Shown in pieces: positions 25,578 to 33,200 of a DNA stretch of 64,000 nt. Source of the stretch: Qipengyuania sp. S6317L1 (lineage in GTDB: Bacteria > Pseudomonadota > Alphaproteobacteria > Sphingomonadales > Sphingomonadaceae); NCBI RefSeq assembly GCF_023015615.1, contig NZ_JALKAJ010000004.1, forward strand, positions 186,001 through 250,000, written 5' to 3'. The position numbers were made by a program, and so were the translations under genes. The notes below the pieces were generated by a model. The model did not search any database. It was not told where the DNA came from and worked only from the letters and a program-made list of their open reading frames with translations. Every line of letters begins with the position of its first letter. Within the stretch, counting starts at the first letter, position 1.

Positions 25578-25690
25578 CATAAGTATTAGTCGTCATGCAT
25601 TATAATTCATGCGTACTATTTGAAATGAAACGAGAATTTCTATCCATTTAAGGAGGCAGCAATCGTTCTGCCTTTTACATCTGGAGAAGA
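25578..25690 (+). promoter_or_regulatory. Promoter, leader hairpin and RBS of the peptide cluster
   Basis: The region is clearly AT-richer than its surroundings. TATAAT at 25601-25606 is a perfect -10 box, flanked by direct TCATGC repeats; no good -35 box is seen. A leader of about 80 bases would follow, with AGGCAG/CTGCCT (25654-25673) and TTTT, an attenuator-like hairpin. A perfect AAGGAGG at 25650-25656 has no start codon after it; the real ribosome-binding site is GGAGAAG at 25683-25689. Confidence 0.5.
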
Positions 25691-25693
25691 AAA

Positions 25694-25882
25694 ATGATCC
25701 ACACGCATGATTTCGACAATGGCACTTCGGCTATTGTTGACCTCAACCTTGCCGAGCTTGAGCAGATTGATGGCGGCGTCGCGCCCCTCATCGCCGTTGC
25801 TTACATCGGCATCGGGATGAGCTCAGCCGTTCTTGCAGGCGGAATCGGTTTCCGCCTCGGGCTGCGGTTGTCTCAACACTGA
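25694..25882 (+). CDS. Double-glycine leader peptide 1 (class IIb bacteriocin-like precursor)
   Basis: A 62-residue precursor. The first 28 residues form a double-glycine leader (TSAIVDLNLAELEQIDGG) with the expected L-x-x-x-E-L-x-x-I-x-GG pattern, cut after G28. The predicted mature peptide has 34 residues, starts VAPLIAV, is strongly hydrophobic, and carries GGIGFRLG with a GxxxG motif before the end RLSQH. Such peptides are exported by PCAT-type ABC transporters with a C39 peptidase, none of which is in this window. It is a paralog of the third peptide gene at 26009: the leaders share TSAI, LN, E, I and GGV. The GGAGAAG site precedes the ATG. The function as a bacteriocin is inferred. Confidence 0.72.
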   Translation: MIHTHDFDNGTSAIVDLNLAELEQIDGGVAPLIAVAYIGIGMSSAVLAGGIGFRLGLRLSQH

Positions 25883-25884
25883 TA

Positions 25885-25892
25885 CCCCCCCC
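25885..25892 (+). repeat. Eight-C homopolymer before the middle peptide start
   Basis: A run of eight C lies between the stop of peptide 1 (25880-25882) and the ATG at 25893, where a ribosome-binding site would be expected. Such tracts are prone to slippage; none of the three peptide frames runs through it. Confidence 0.8.
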
Positions 25893-25997
25893 ATGACAAT
25901 CGCTCGCACGATCCTGGCACTGGCGGCCATGCTCTTGCCGATCTTTGCGATCGGGCTGTGGCTTGGCCTGGCTTACGGTCAGGCAATCTCTCAATAA
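25893..25997 (+). CDS. 34-residue membrane peptide between the two leader peptides
   Basis: A short frame of 34 residues: a basic start (MTIART), one strongly hydrophobic helix (ILALAAMLLPIFAIGLWLGL) and a short tail ending AYGQAISQ. There is no double-glycine leader. It has two overlapping GxxxG motifs (G21, G25, G29), and its tail G-L-A-Y-G-x-x-I-S-Q resembles the end of peptide 1 (G-F-R-L-G-x-x-L-S-Q). No Shine-Dalgarno site precedes it, only a run of C, so it would depend on coupling from peptide 1, whose stop is 10 bases upstream. Its TAA sits within the AAGGA site of peptide 3. It could be an immunity peptide, a third active peptide, or not translated. Confidence 0.5.
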   Translation: MTIARTILALAAMLLPIFAIGLWLGLAYGQAISQ

Positions 25998-26008
25998 GGA
26001 CACTAATC

Positions 26009-26188
26009 ATGAAACTTCACGACCAAACGAACACTTCGGCCATTCAAACCCTGAATATCGATGAAATCGACGAAATCGCAGGCGGCGTGCCGCTCGTTTT
26101 CATCGGGATCGGGATCGGCCTTGTCGGTGCGTTCGGAGGCGGTATGGCCTTTGGATACTCCGTGGGCCGCAATTTGCAGGCACACTGA
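26009..26188 (+). CDS. Double-glycine leader peptide 2 (class IIb bacteriocin-like precursor)
   Basis: A 59-residue precursor with a 26-residue leader (TSAIQTLNIDEIDEIAGG) cut after G26. The 33-residue mature part starts VPLVFIGIGIG and has consecutive GxxxG motifs (G40-G44, G45-G49, G49-G53) before the end RNLQAH. GxxxG contacts between two helices are a feature of two-peptide (class IIb) bacteriocins, so peptides 1 and 2 may act as a pair. The frame extends upstream to 25958, but that part overlaps the middle gene and lacks the leader pattern; ATG 26009 has AAGGA upstream. A strong hairpin follows the stop. Confidence 0.72.
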   Translation: MKLHDQTNTSAIQTLNIDEIDEIAGGVPLVFIGIGIGLVGAFGGGMAFGYSVGRNLQAH

Positions 26189-26198
26189 TTTCGACGGT

Positions 26199-26239
26199 GG
26201 CGCGCGCATGTTCCTCGACGCGAAGAACATGCGCGCGCC
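26199..26239. terminator. Strong hairpin ending the peptide cluster
   Basis: Perfect 15-base arms at 26199-26213 and 26225-26239 (GGCGCGCGCATGTTC and its complement) around 11 bases. No T tract follows on either strand, so the mode of termination is uncertain. It lies between the peptide genes and the converging TonB-domain gene. Confidence 0.65.
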
Positions 26240-26258
26240 CCATCAATCAATCGCGAAA

Positions 26259-27182
26259 CTAATTGACGCGGTAGGTAATCGAAGTCGTGAAGAATGAACG
26301 CACGGGTTGGCCAACGACATTGACCGCGGGTTCAAACTCGGCCCCTTGCATTTGCTCACAAGCGGGCGATTCTAACGTTTCGGTCTGCGTCACCTCGTTG
26401 ATAACGCAGTCTTCGACGCCGCCTTGTTCATCAATCGTCACACGCATCCGCAACACTGCGCTTTCGCCCCTGCGCAGCGCCCTTCGCGGGTAGCTGTCAA
26501 CGATACGCCGCGTAATCGCATCGCGATTGGTCCACACCGGTCCCTTTTCCACCAACCGCTGGGTTTCGACGTCGAATCCCCACTCGCGCAGCATATCGCT
26601 GGTGCAGGTGTTGAGCACCTCGAAAGCCTCGCCCAAGGGTCCTGTTTCGAGGCGCACCTCGCGGCTGCCCTGTGTGAAGGATAGATATTCGATGTCTGCG
26701 CCAAATTCGGCATCGAGCTGCGCTGATATCCGCACTGGCGCATCATCGCCTGTTTCGTTGGCAGCATCTGCCGCCTCGCGCGCTTCAATCAGGACGGCGG
26801 GCTGATCCTTGAGGAAATAGATATTTGAAAACACCAGACCATGACTGATGCGGCCAAGCTCCGCTTTCATCGCCGGCGCTTCAAAAGGCTGGGATGCGTC
26901 ACCCAGCGCGACGAGCGTTTCCTTGCGGTTGGTAAAGCGCTTGAACGATGATCCGGCCACGGTCACGCTCGCGCCGCTGCTTGGGTAATGCTGATCGACG
27001 AGAAGGACGTGCATATCCTCGCCCTCGCCAAAGGTTCGGGCAAGGCGGCATTTCGTTTCCCCGAAATCCACATTCCACGGAGTGCGCGCCTTTAGCACCA
27101 CCGGTTCTTTTGCAGCTTGGACCGGCGACGAAAATCCAGCCATAACAATGCCCAAAGCCAGGGCGCTTGCAAACACACGCAT
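26259..27182 (-). CDS. Secreted protein with C-terminal TonB-like domain
   Basis: The 307-residue product has a signal peptide (MRVFASALALGIVMAGFSSP, ending VQAA), so it is periplasmic. The first about 200 residues (WNVDFGETKCRLARTFGEG to LGEAFEVLNTCTSDML) form a domain also present in the adjacent paralog. The last 85 residues (YPRRALRRGESAVLRMRVTI, then VEDCVINEVTQTETL and FEPAVNVVGQPVRSF) resemble TonB C-terminal domains. TonB-like C-terminal domains on periplasmic proteins without a TM anchor are common in sphingomonads; their role is unclear. The frame opens upstream at 27266, but the signal peptide sets the start at 27182. It follows its paralog by 31 bases. Confidence 0.78.
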   Translation of the reverse strand: MRVFASALALGIVMAGFSSPVQAAKEPVVLKARTPWNVDFGETKCRLARTFGEGEDMHVLLVDQHYPSSGASVTVAGSSFKRFTNRKETLVALGDASQPFEAPAMKAELGRISHGLVFSNIYFLKDQPAVLIEAREAADAANETGDDAPVRISAQLDAEFGADIEYLSFTQGSREVRLETGPLGEAFEVLNTCTSDMLREWGFDVETQRLVEKGPVWTNRDAITRRIVDSYPRRALRRGESAVLRMRVTIDEQGGVEDCVINEVTQTETLESPACEQMQGAEFEPAVNVVGQPVRSFFTTSITYRVN

Positions 27183-27213
27183 ATTCAGTCCCGAAATCCT
27201 GAGTTCTAAAATC

Positions 27214-27759
27214 TTATCCGCGAGCCAGGTTCTTGGTGCAATCGTTGAGCACGTCGAACGCCTCACCCATAGGCCCGGTCTGGAGGCGCACCGCGCGCCT
27301 TTTCTGGGTGAATGTCAGATAACTGATGGAGTTGCCAACACCCACATCAAGTTCCCCCGCACCCGGTGCCTGTGCCCCTTGCGCAGGTGTGCCAAAATCA
27401 ATGTCGGGAAAGACAATGCCATACCGCATCGTGCCAAGCTGCGCTCTTTGTGGTTCTGCCTCGATAGACATGGCATCGCCAAAAGCGATCGATGCCTCCC
27501 GATTGACGCGGAACCGTTCAAACGAAGGCCCCGCCACAGTGACCGCAGCGGCGCTGCCTGCGCGATCCTGATCCAGCAGGAGAACGTGCGTATTGGGTCC
27601 AGAGCCAAAGGTACGCGAAAGACGGCATTTGCCCTGGCCATAATCGACATTCCATTTCGACACAGCGGGCAGAACATACGGGTCGATTTCAGCCATCGCG
27701 GCAGAAGGCAACCCCGCGAAAAGACTGGCGGCGGCAAAAGACAAAACAGCAAGGCGCAT
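27214..27759 (-). CDS. Secreted paralog lacking the TonB-like domain
   Basis: A 181-residue secreted protein: signal peptide MRLAVLSFAAASLFAGLPSA followed by AMAE, then a domain homologous to the N-terminal part of the neighbour (WNVDYGQGKCRLSRTFGSG, HVLLLDQDRAG, SISYLTFTQKRRAVRLQTGP, MGEAFDVLNDCTKNLARG). It stops just where the neighbour goes on into its TonB-like domain. It contains an Ala/Gly/Pro-rich insert (TPAQGAQAPGAG). ATG 27759 has AGGGGAGG before it. The pair probably arose by tandem duplication, with loss or gain of the C-terminal domain. Function unknown. Confidence 0.75.
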   Translation of the reverse strand: MRLAVLSFAAASLFAGLPSAAMAEIDPYVLPAVSKWNVDYGQGKCRLSRTFGSGPNTHVLLLDQDRAGSAAAVTVAGPSFERFRVNREASIAFGDAMSIEAEPQRAQLGTMRYGIVFPDIDFGTPAQGAQAPGAGELDVGVGNSISYLTFTQKRRAVRLQTGPMGEAFDVLNDCTKNLARG

Positions 27760-27783
27760 TGATACCTCCCCTTTCAAAGAAAA

Positions 27784-27811
27784 AGGCCCGGCGACATGGT
27801 GTCACCGGGCC
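27784..27811 (-). terminator. Terminator after the SDR gene
   Basis: On the minus strand GGCCCGG and CCGGGCC arms (extended by GAC/GTC) are followed by TTTTTC. It lies about 30 bases past the dehydrogenase stop. Confidence 0.8.
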
Positions 27812-27838
27812 CGTTATTTTGCAACTAGCTTAGGTGTA

Positions 27839-28624
27839 TTAACGCGGCGCCATGCGAATACCGCCGTCAAGACGCACGTCTTCGCCGTTGAAGTAGCCGG
27901 TCTCGATCATGGTCATAGCGAGTTTTGCATACTCATTGGGCATGCCAAGCCGCTTGGGGAACGGCACCGATGCCGCCAGAGCATCGCGCACGTTTTGCGG
28001 AGCGGCTGCCAGCAGAGGCGTGTCGAAAATGCCGGGAAGGATCGTGTTCACACGCACGCCTTCGTTCATCAGGTCGCGCGCGATAGGCAGCGTCATGCCG
28101 ATCACACCCGCTTTGGATGCCGAATAGGCCGCCTGACCGATCTGGCCGTCTTCGCCAGCAACCGAAGCGGTGTTGACGATCGCGCCGCGGTCGCCGTCTT
28201 CGCCAAGCGGATCAAGCGTGAGCATACCGGCAGCCGATTTGGCGATGCAACGGAACGTGCCGACAAGGTTTACCTGGATGACGAAATCGAACGCGCTGAC
28301 CGGAAACTCCTTGATCGAACCGTCTTCGCGCGAACGCTTGGCGGTCTTGATCGCATTGCCGATCCCTGCGCAGTTGACGAGGATACGCTCCTGGCCGTGG
28401 GCTTCGCGAGCCTTGGCAAAACCGGCTTCAACGTCTTCGTCGCTGGTCACGTTGACCTTGCAGAACACGCCGCCGATTTCGGCAGCCATGGCCTCGCCCT
28501 TTTCTTCGTTCATGTCGAAGATCGCGACCTTGGCGCCTTTCGCTGCCAGAGCGCGCGCGGTGGCAGCACCGAGGCCGGACGCACCACCGGTGACGACGGC
28601 GGGAGTGTTGGCTGAAACTTCCAT
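27839..28624 (-). CDS. SDR family 3-hydroxyacyl-CoA dehydrogenase-like protein
   Basis: A 261-residue short-chain dehydrogenase with the NAD-binding motif TGGASGLG (12-19), an acidic residue after beta-2 (IFDMNE, favouring NAD over NADP), NCAG at 84-87 and the catalytic Ser154, Tyr167 and Lys171 (YSASKAG). The insert between NCAG and the catalytic Ser and the C-terminus (YFNGEDVRLDGGIRMAPR) resemble type II 3-hydroxyacyl-CoA dehydrogenases (HSD17B10-like), which oxidise 3-hydroxyacyl-CoA. It lies downstream of a thiolase on the same strand, so together they could do the last two steps of beta-oxidation. Confidence 0.88.
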   Translation of the reverse strand: MEVSANTPAVVTGGASGLGAATARALAAKGAKVAIFDMNEEKGEAMAAEIGGVFCKVNVTSDEDVEAGFAKAREAHGQERILVNCAGIGNAIKTAKRSREDGSIKEFPVSAFDFVIQVNLVGTFRCIAKSAAGMLTLDPLGEDGDRGAIVNTASVAGEDGQIGQAAYSASKAGVIGMTLPIARDLMNEGVRVNTILPGIFDTPLLAAAPQNVRDALAASVPFPKRLGMPNEYAKLAMTMIETGYFNGEDVRLDGGIRMAPR

Positions 28625-28671
28625 TGGTTTTCCTCTCTAGGGTATGAGTTGTTTCTTAGACAGATTTGATC

Positions 28672-28743
28672 TTCTGGGTGTTTGAATACGCTTTAAAGCG
28701 ATTCAACGTTCTGGGTGTTTGAATACGCTTTAAAGCGATTCAA
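28672..28743. repeat. Tandem 37-base duplication spanning the thiolase stop codon
   Basis: A 35-base sequence (starting TTCTGGGTG, containing the palindrome CGCTTTAAAGCG) occurs at 28672-28706 and 28709-28743 without mismatch, separated by CG. The right-hand copy holds the last codons and stop of the thiolase gene; the other copy is noncoding. Confidence 0.95.
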
Positions 28744-29902
28744 TGATGGTCACGTTGGCAACGCCGCCGCCTTCGCACATCGTTTGAAGGCCGTATTTCT
28801 TGCCGTGGCGCTTGAGCGCATGGACAAGCGTCGCCATCAGTTTGGTGCCCGATGCGCCAAGCGGGTGGCCGAGCGCAATCGCGCCGCCATGCACGTTCAG
28901 CTTCTCGGGATCGGCGCCCGTGTGCTTGAGCCACGCCATCGGAACAGGCGCGAACGCCTCGTTCACCTCATAAAGGTCGATGTCGTCGATCTTCATGCCC
29001 GCGCGCTCGAGCGCCTTGTCGGTCGCGAACAGCGGCTCTTCGAGCATGATCACCGGATCGCCGGCGGTAACGGTGAGGTTGTGGATGCGTGCAATCGGGG
29101 TGAGGTTATGCGCCTTGAGCGCCTTTTCCGACACCACGAGCACGGCCGAGGAACCATCGCAGATCTGGCTCGCGGATGCGGCTGTCACCATGCCGTTAGG
29201 GTCGATCAGCTTGACGCCTGCGATCCCTTCGAGCGTTGCATCAAAGCGGATGCCTTCATCCACGGTGTGCATCTCGGTGCCTTCGGGCGTTTCGATTTCG
29301 ACCGGCACGATCTCGGCATCAAACGCGCCCGCTTCAACGGCCGCCTTGGCCTTGAGGTGGCTGTTAAAAGCGAAACGATCAAGCTCGTCCTTGGTCATGC
29401 CGTGCTTCTTGGCGATCATTTCTGCGCCCATGAACTGGCTGAACTGGACGCCGGGATACTTCTCCTTGACGCCGTCCGACATGTAATTGCCCAGACCCTC
29501 TTTCATGTGAAGCGTCATGTTCGAACCCATCGGCACGCGGGTCATGCTCTCGACACCGCTGGCGATCACGATATCTTGCGTGCCCGACATGACGGCTTGC
29601 GCTGCGAACTGGATGGCTTGCTGTGAGGAGCCGCACTGGCGGTCGATCGAAACCGCAGGAGTGGATTCGGGGAGCAGCTTGGACGCGAGCACGCCCATGC
29701 GGCCAATCTGGCCTGCCTGTTCGCCCGCCTGGCTGACACAGCCGGTCACAACATCGTCAATCGCCTTGGGGTCAACGCCGCTGCGCCCTACAACCGCGTC
29801 GAGTGACTTTGCCAACAAATCAACAGGGTGAACCCCGGCAAGACGGCCGCCGCGGCGGCCTCCAGCGGTGCGAACGGCATCGACGATATAAGCAGTGGCC
29901 AT
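28730..29902 (-). CDS. Acetyl-CoA C-acyltransferase (thiolase)
   Basis: A 390-residue thiolase that cleaves 3-ketoacyl-CoA or condenses acetyl-CoA. The nucleophile is C90 in SIDRQCGSSQQAI, and the C-terminal catalytic segments NVHGGAIALGHPLGASG and MCEGGGVAN hold the His and second Cys. The sequence is closer to degradative thiolases (FadA-like, acetyl-CoA acyltransferase) than to PhaA as far as I can judge. It precedes the SDR gene on the same strand by 105 bases, which contain a duplicated 3' end. A perfect 14-base palindrome lies 18 bases upstream of its ATG, suggesting repressor control. Confidence 0.92.
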   Translation of the reverse strand: MATAYIVDAVRTAGGRRGGRLAGVHPVDLLAKSLDAVVGRSGVDPKAIDDVVTGCVSQAGEQAGQIGRMGVLASKLLPESTPAVSIDRQCGSSQQAIQFAAQAVMSGTQDIVIASGVESMTRVPMGSNMTLHMKEGLGNYMSDGVKEKYPGVQFSQFMGAEMIAKKHGMTKDELDRFAFNSHLKAKAAVEAGAFDAEIVPVEIETPEGTEMHTVDEGIRFDATLEGIAGVKLIDPNGMVTAASASQICDGSSAVLVVSEKALKAHNLTPIARIHNLTVTAGDPVIMLEEPLFATDKALERAGMKIDDIDLYEVNEAFAPVPMAWLKHTGADPEKLNVHGGAIALGHPLGASGTKLMATLVHALKRHGKKYGLQTMCEGGGVANVTIIESL

Positions 29903-30256
29903 GGTGACAGTTTCCCTTCCCGTTTACGTAAACGTTGCAATTTGCCACTCGCCTATTGCAGCCGCTTGAAGGAATCAAGCAGGCATAAATGTGAGTTTTT
30001 AATGCTGCATTGCAGCAAGATTGCCTCACCCAGCGGCTGCAAACGGCTTCAAAGTTGCAACTGGCAAGCGTGGCGTAACAATGTTGCAATAATGATACAT
30101 GGGCAGAGCAAGTTCGGGAACGCGCGCCATTTCGTTTGCGGTGTATGGCCACCTTGTTGCAATCCCCACTCAGCAAACGGGGCGTTCTTGCGTGCCGTTT
30201 TGTGAACCTAGTACGTTTTGCCGGCCCCGGTCGGCAGCTAAGGGGACTTAGACACC
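29903..30256. other. 354-base noncoding stretch upstream of thiolase and TonB receptor
   Basis: No credible gene is seen. It contains the operator-like palindrome at 29921-29934, four exact TTGCAA hexamers (29935, 30055, 30084, 30157), a near-perfect inverted repeat GCTGCATTGCAGC (30004-30016) and the receptor ribosome-binding site TAAGGGGAC. It holds the divergent promoters of both genes. Confidence 0.7.
29921..29934. promoter_or_regulatory. Perfect 14-base palindrome upstream of the thiolase gene
   Basis: CGTTTACGTAAACG reads the same on both strands and ends 18 bases from the thiolase ATG. Similar TTACGTnnACGTAA-type sites are bound by acyl-CoA or branched-chain-acid regulators (LiuR/FadR-type) in proteobacteria. 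Which protein binds here is unknown. Confidence 0.65.
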
Positions 30257-33200
30257 ATGAAGAAATCTTTTACTCTGAAAGCTAGCGCTGCGCCGTTGGC
30301 TTTGGGTCTTGCGCTGGTTTCATCGCCAGCTCTCGCCCAAGACGGGGAAGAAGCCGCAGAAGTCGAAGGCGATGCAATCGTCGTCACGGGTTCGCGGATT
30401 CAAAACCCTAACCTGGAGCTTTCCAGCCCAGTGACTTTCGTTGGTTCGGAAGAGCTTGAGCTGCGTCAAACCAACACTGCTGAACAGTTCCTTCGTGAAC
30501 TGCCCGCCTCGGTTCCGAGCACGGGTTCTGCGGTGAACAACGGTAACGGCGGTTCGTCCTTCGTTAACCTTCGCGGCATCGGCTCGCAGCGTAACCTCGT
30601 CCTTCTGGACGGTCGTCGCTTCGTTCCAGCTGACACCACTGGCCGTGTTGACCTTAACTCCATCCCACTTGCGGTTATCGAGCGCACCGACGTTCTGACC
30701 GGCGGTGCTACCACCACTTACGGTGCTGACGCTGTTTCGGGTGTTGTTAACTTCATCACCAAGAAAGACTTCGCTGGTCTTGAAGCCAACGCAAGTTCGC
30801 AAGTCACCGAGCAAGGCGACGGCGAAACCTACCGCGTTGACCTTACCCTTGGTGCAAACTTCGACGATGGCCGCGGTAACGCGGTTCTGAGCATCGGTTA
30901 CCAAGACACCGCCGCCGTATTCCAGGGCGACCGTGACTTCTCCGAGTTCAACATCGGTTCGTTCAACGGCAACCCATCGGGTTCGTCGAACGCGGTTCCA
31001 GCTGTGATCGTTGGCCCAATCCCAGGCGGTTTTGGTCAGCTCAACGAGCAAGGCACCGAAGTTCTTGAAGGCGTTTTCGATCGTCCTTTCAACTTCAACC
31101 CGTTCAACATCTTCCAAACGCCGTTTGAGCGTTACAACATCTACGGTGCGGCAAACTACGAAGTTTCCGACGCTGTCGAAGTGTACACGCAAGCTGCGTT
31201 CTCGAAGCAAACGGTTTCGACGATCATCGCTCCTGGCGGTTCGTTCTTCAACACCTACCAGCTGAACCTCAACAACCCGAACATTCCTGACGCGGTTGCG
31301 CTTCAGTTCTGTGAAGGCCTTGGTCTTGATGACGCTGCCTGTGCTGCTGGTCGTAACACCCAATTCGGTGCAACGCTCGAAGACGGCACTGCGAACCCTG
31401 ACTACGTTCAGTTCGCTTCTCAGGTTCGTCGTCGTTCGGTCGAAGCTGGTACACGTAACTCTGACTTCACCTCGACGCTGTTCAACATCGTCGCCGGTGC
31501 TCGCGGTGGCATCACCGACAACATCTTCTGGGATGTTTCGGCTACCTACGGCGAATCAGAGCGTATCCAGCGTCAGTCGGGCTTCGCTCGTTTTGACCGC
31601 CTGCAGCAGTCGCTGCTCGCGCTTCCAGACGGCACCTGCTCCGATCCTTCGGGCGGCTGTGTTCCGATCAACCTGTTCGGCACGCTCGGCAACCTTGGTT
31701 CACAAGAAGCCATCGACTATGTCTTCAGCCTGACCCAACAAGTGATCACTGCAACTTCGATCAAAACCGTCAACGGTAGCATCACCGGTGACTTTGGTTG
31801 GGGCATTGCCGACACGCCGATCAGCTTCGCGACCGGTGTTGAGTATCGTGAATTCACCGCAACCCGTCTCTCGGACGAAGCTTCGCAAACTCCGGGCGCA
31901 GTTGTTGGTGGTGGCGGTGCCGCTCCTGACATTAACGGTTCGTACGACGTTTATGACGTCTTCGGCGAGGTCATCATTCCTGTTCTCGAAGGCGTCCCTG
32001 GCGCAGAGAACCTGACTCTTGAACTTGGCGGCCGTTACTCGGACTACTCGACTGCAGGCACCGAGTTCACTTGGAAAGCAGGCGGTACCTGGGAACCAAT
32101 CCCCGGCTTCAGCATCCGTGGTAACTACCAGCGCGCAGCTCGTGCACCGAACATCGGTGAGCTGTTTGCTCCTGTGACCACTGGCCTCGACAACCTCGCG
32201 GTTGATCCTTGCCAAGGCCCAACCGCACCAACCGGCAACCTTCTGGCTGCTTGTTTGGCTCAGGTTCCAGCCGGAAGCCCAGGCGCGGATGCCATCCAAA
32301 ACGGTAACGTTCTTGCCCCAGCGGCAGGTCAGATCAACGTAACCGGTGGTGGTAACCCGAACCTTGGTACGGAAGAAGCAACCACCTGGACGGTCGGCGC
32401 GATCTTCCAACCGGATGCGATCCCAGGTCTCTCGCTGTCGGTCGACTACTTCAACATTGAAGTTGAAAGCGCGATTTCGTCACCAGCTGTTGGCGACGTC
32501 ATTTCGGCTTGTTTCGACAATCCTTCGGCAACGAACCCAGACTGTCAGATCACTTCGATCTCGCGTAACCCGTTCACGGGTGGCCTCGACGGCTCTCCGG
32601 ACGAGACCCCAGGTCTCTTCCTGAACGCTTCGAACCTTGGCCTGATCCAAACCGATGGTGTTGACATCTCGCTGCGTTACAGCACCGATCTGTCGGACAC
32701 GATTGGTCTGAGCTTCTCGTCAAACACCACTTGGACGAACGAAAACACGTTCCAAGCGGCACCAGGTGCGATCAACCGTGACTGTGTCAGCTTCTACAGC
32801 GTGAACTGCGGTTCGATCCAACCTGAGTGGGTTGTTGACAGCCGTCTGACACTTTCGTTCGACGACATCGTCAGCGTATCGCTCCGTCACCGCTACATGA
32901 GCGCGACAGAGTATGAGCCACTTCAGTTCGCTACTGACGTTGCTAACGCTGAAGCGTCTAACCGTGATGAAAACGGCGTTCTTCTCCCAGAAGCGGATCA
33001 AGACTGCCCAGACTTCAACGGCGCTGACGCTGGTGGCTGTCTGGTCGAGCCTGACTTCCGCAACATCCCTGCGGAGCACTACTTCGACCTTTCAGCTCAG
33101 TTCGATGCAACCGAGAACATCCTGTTCACGATCACGGTTCAAAACCTGTTCGACAACCAGCCACACGTGGTTGGTTCGGACATCGGTTCGACCGCGTTCA

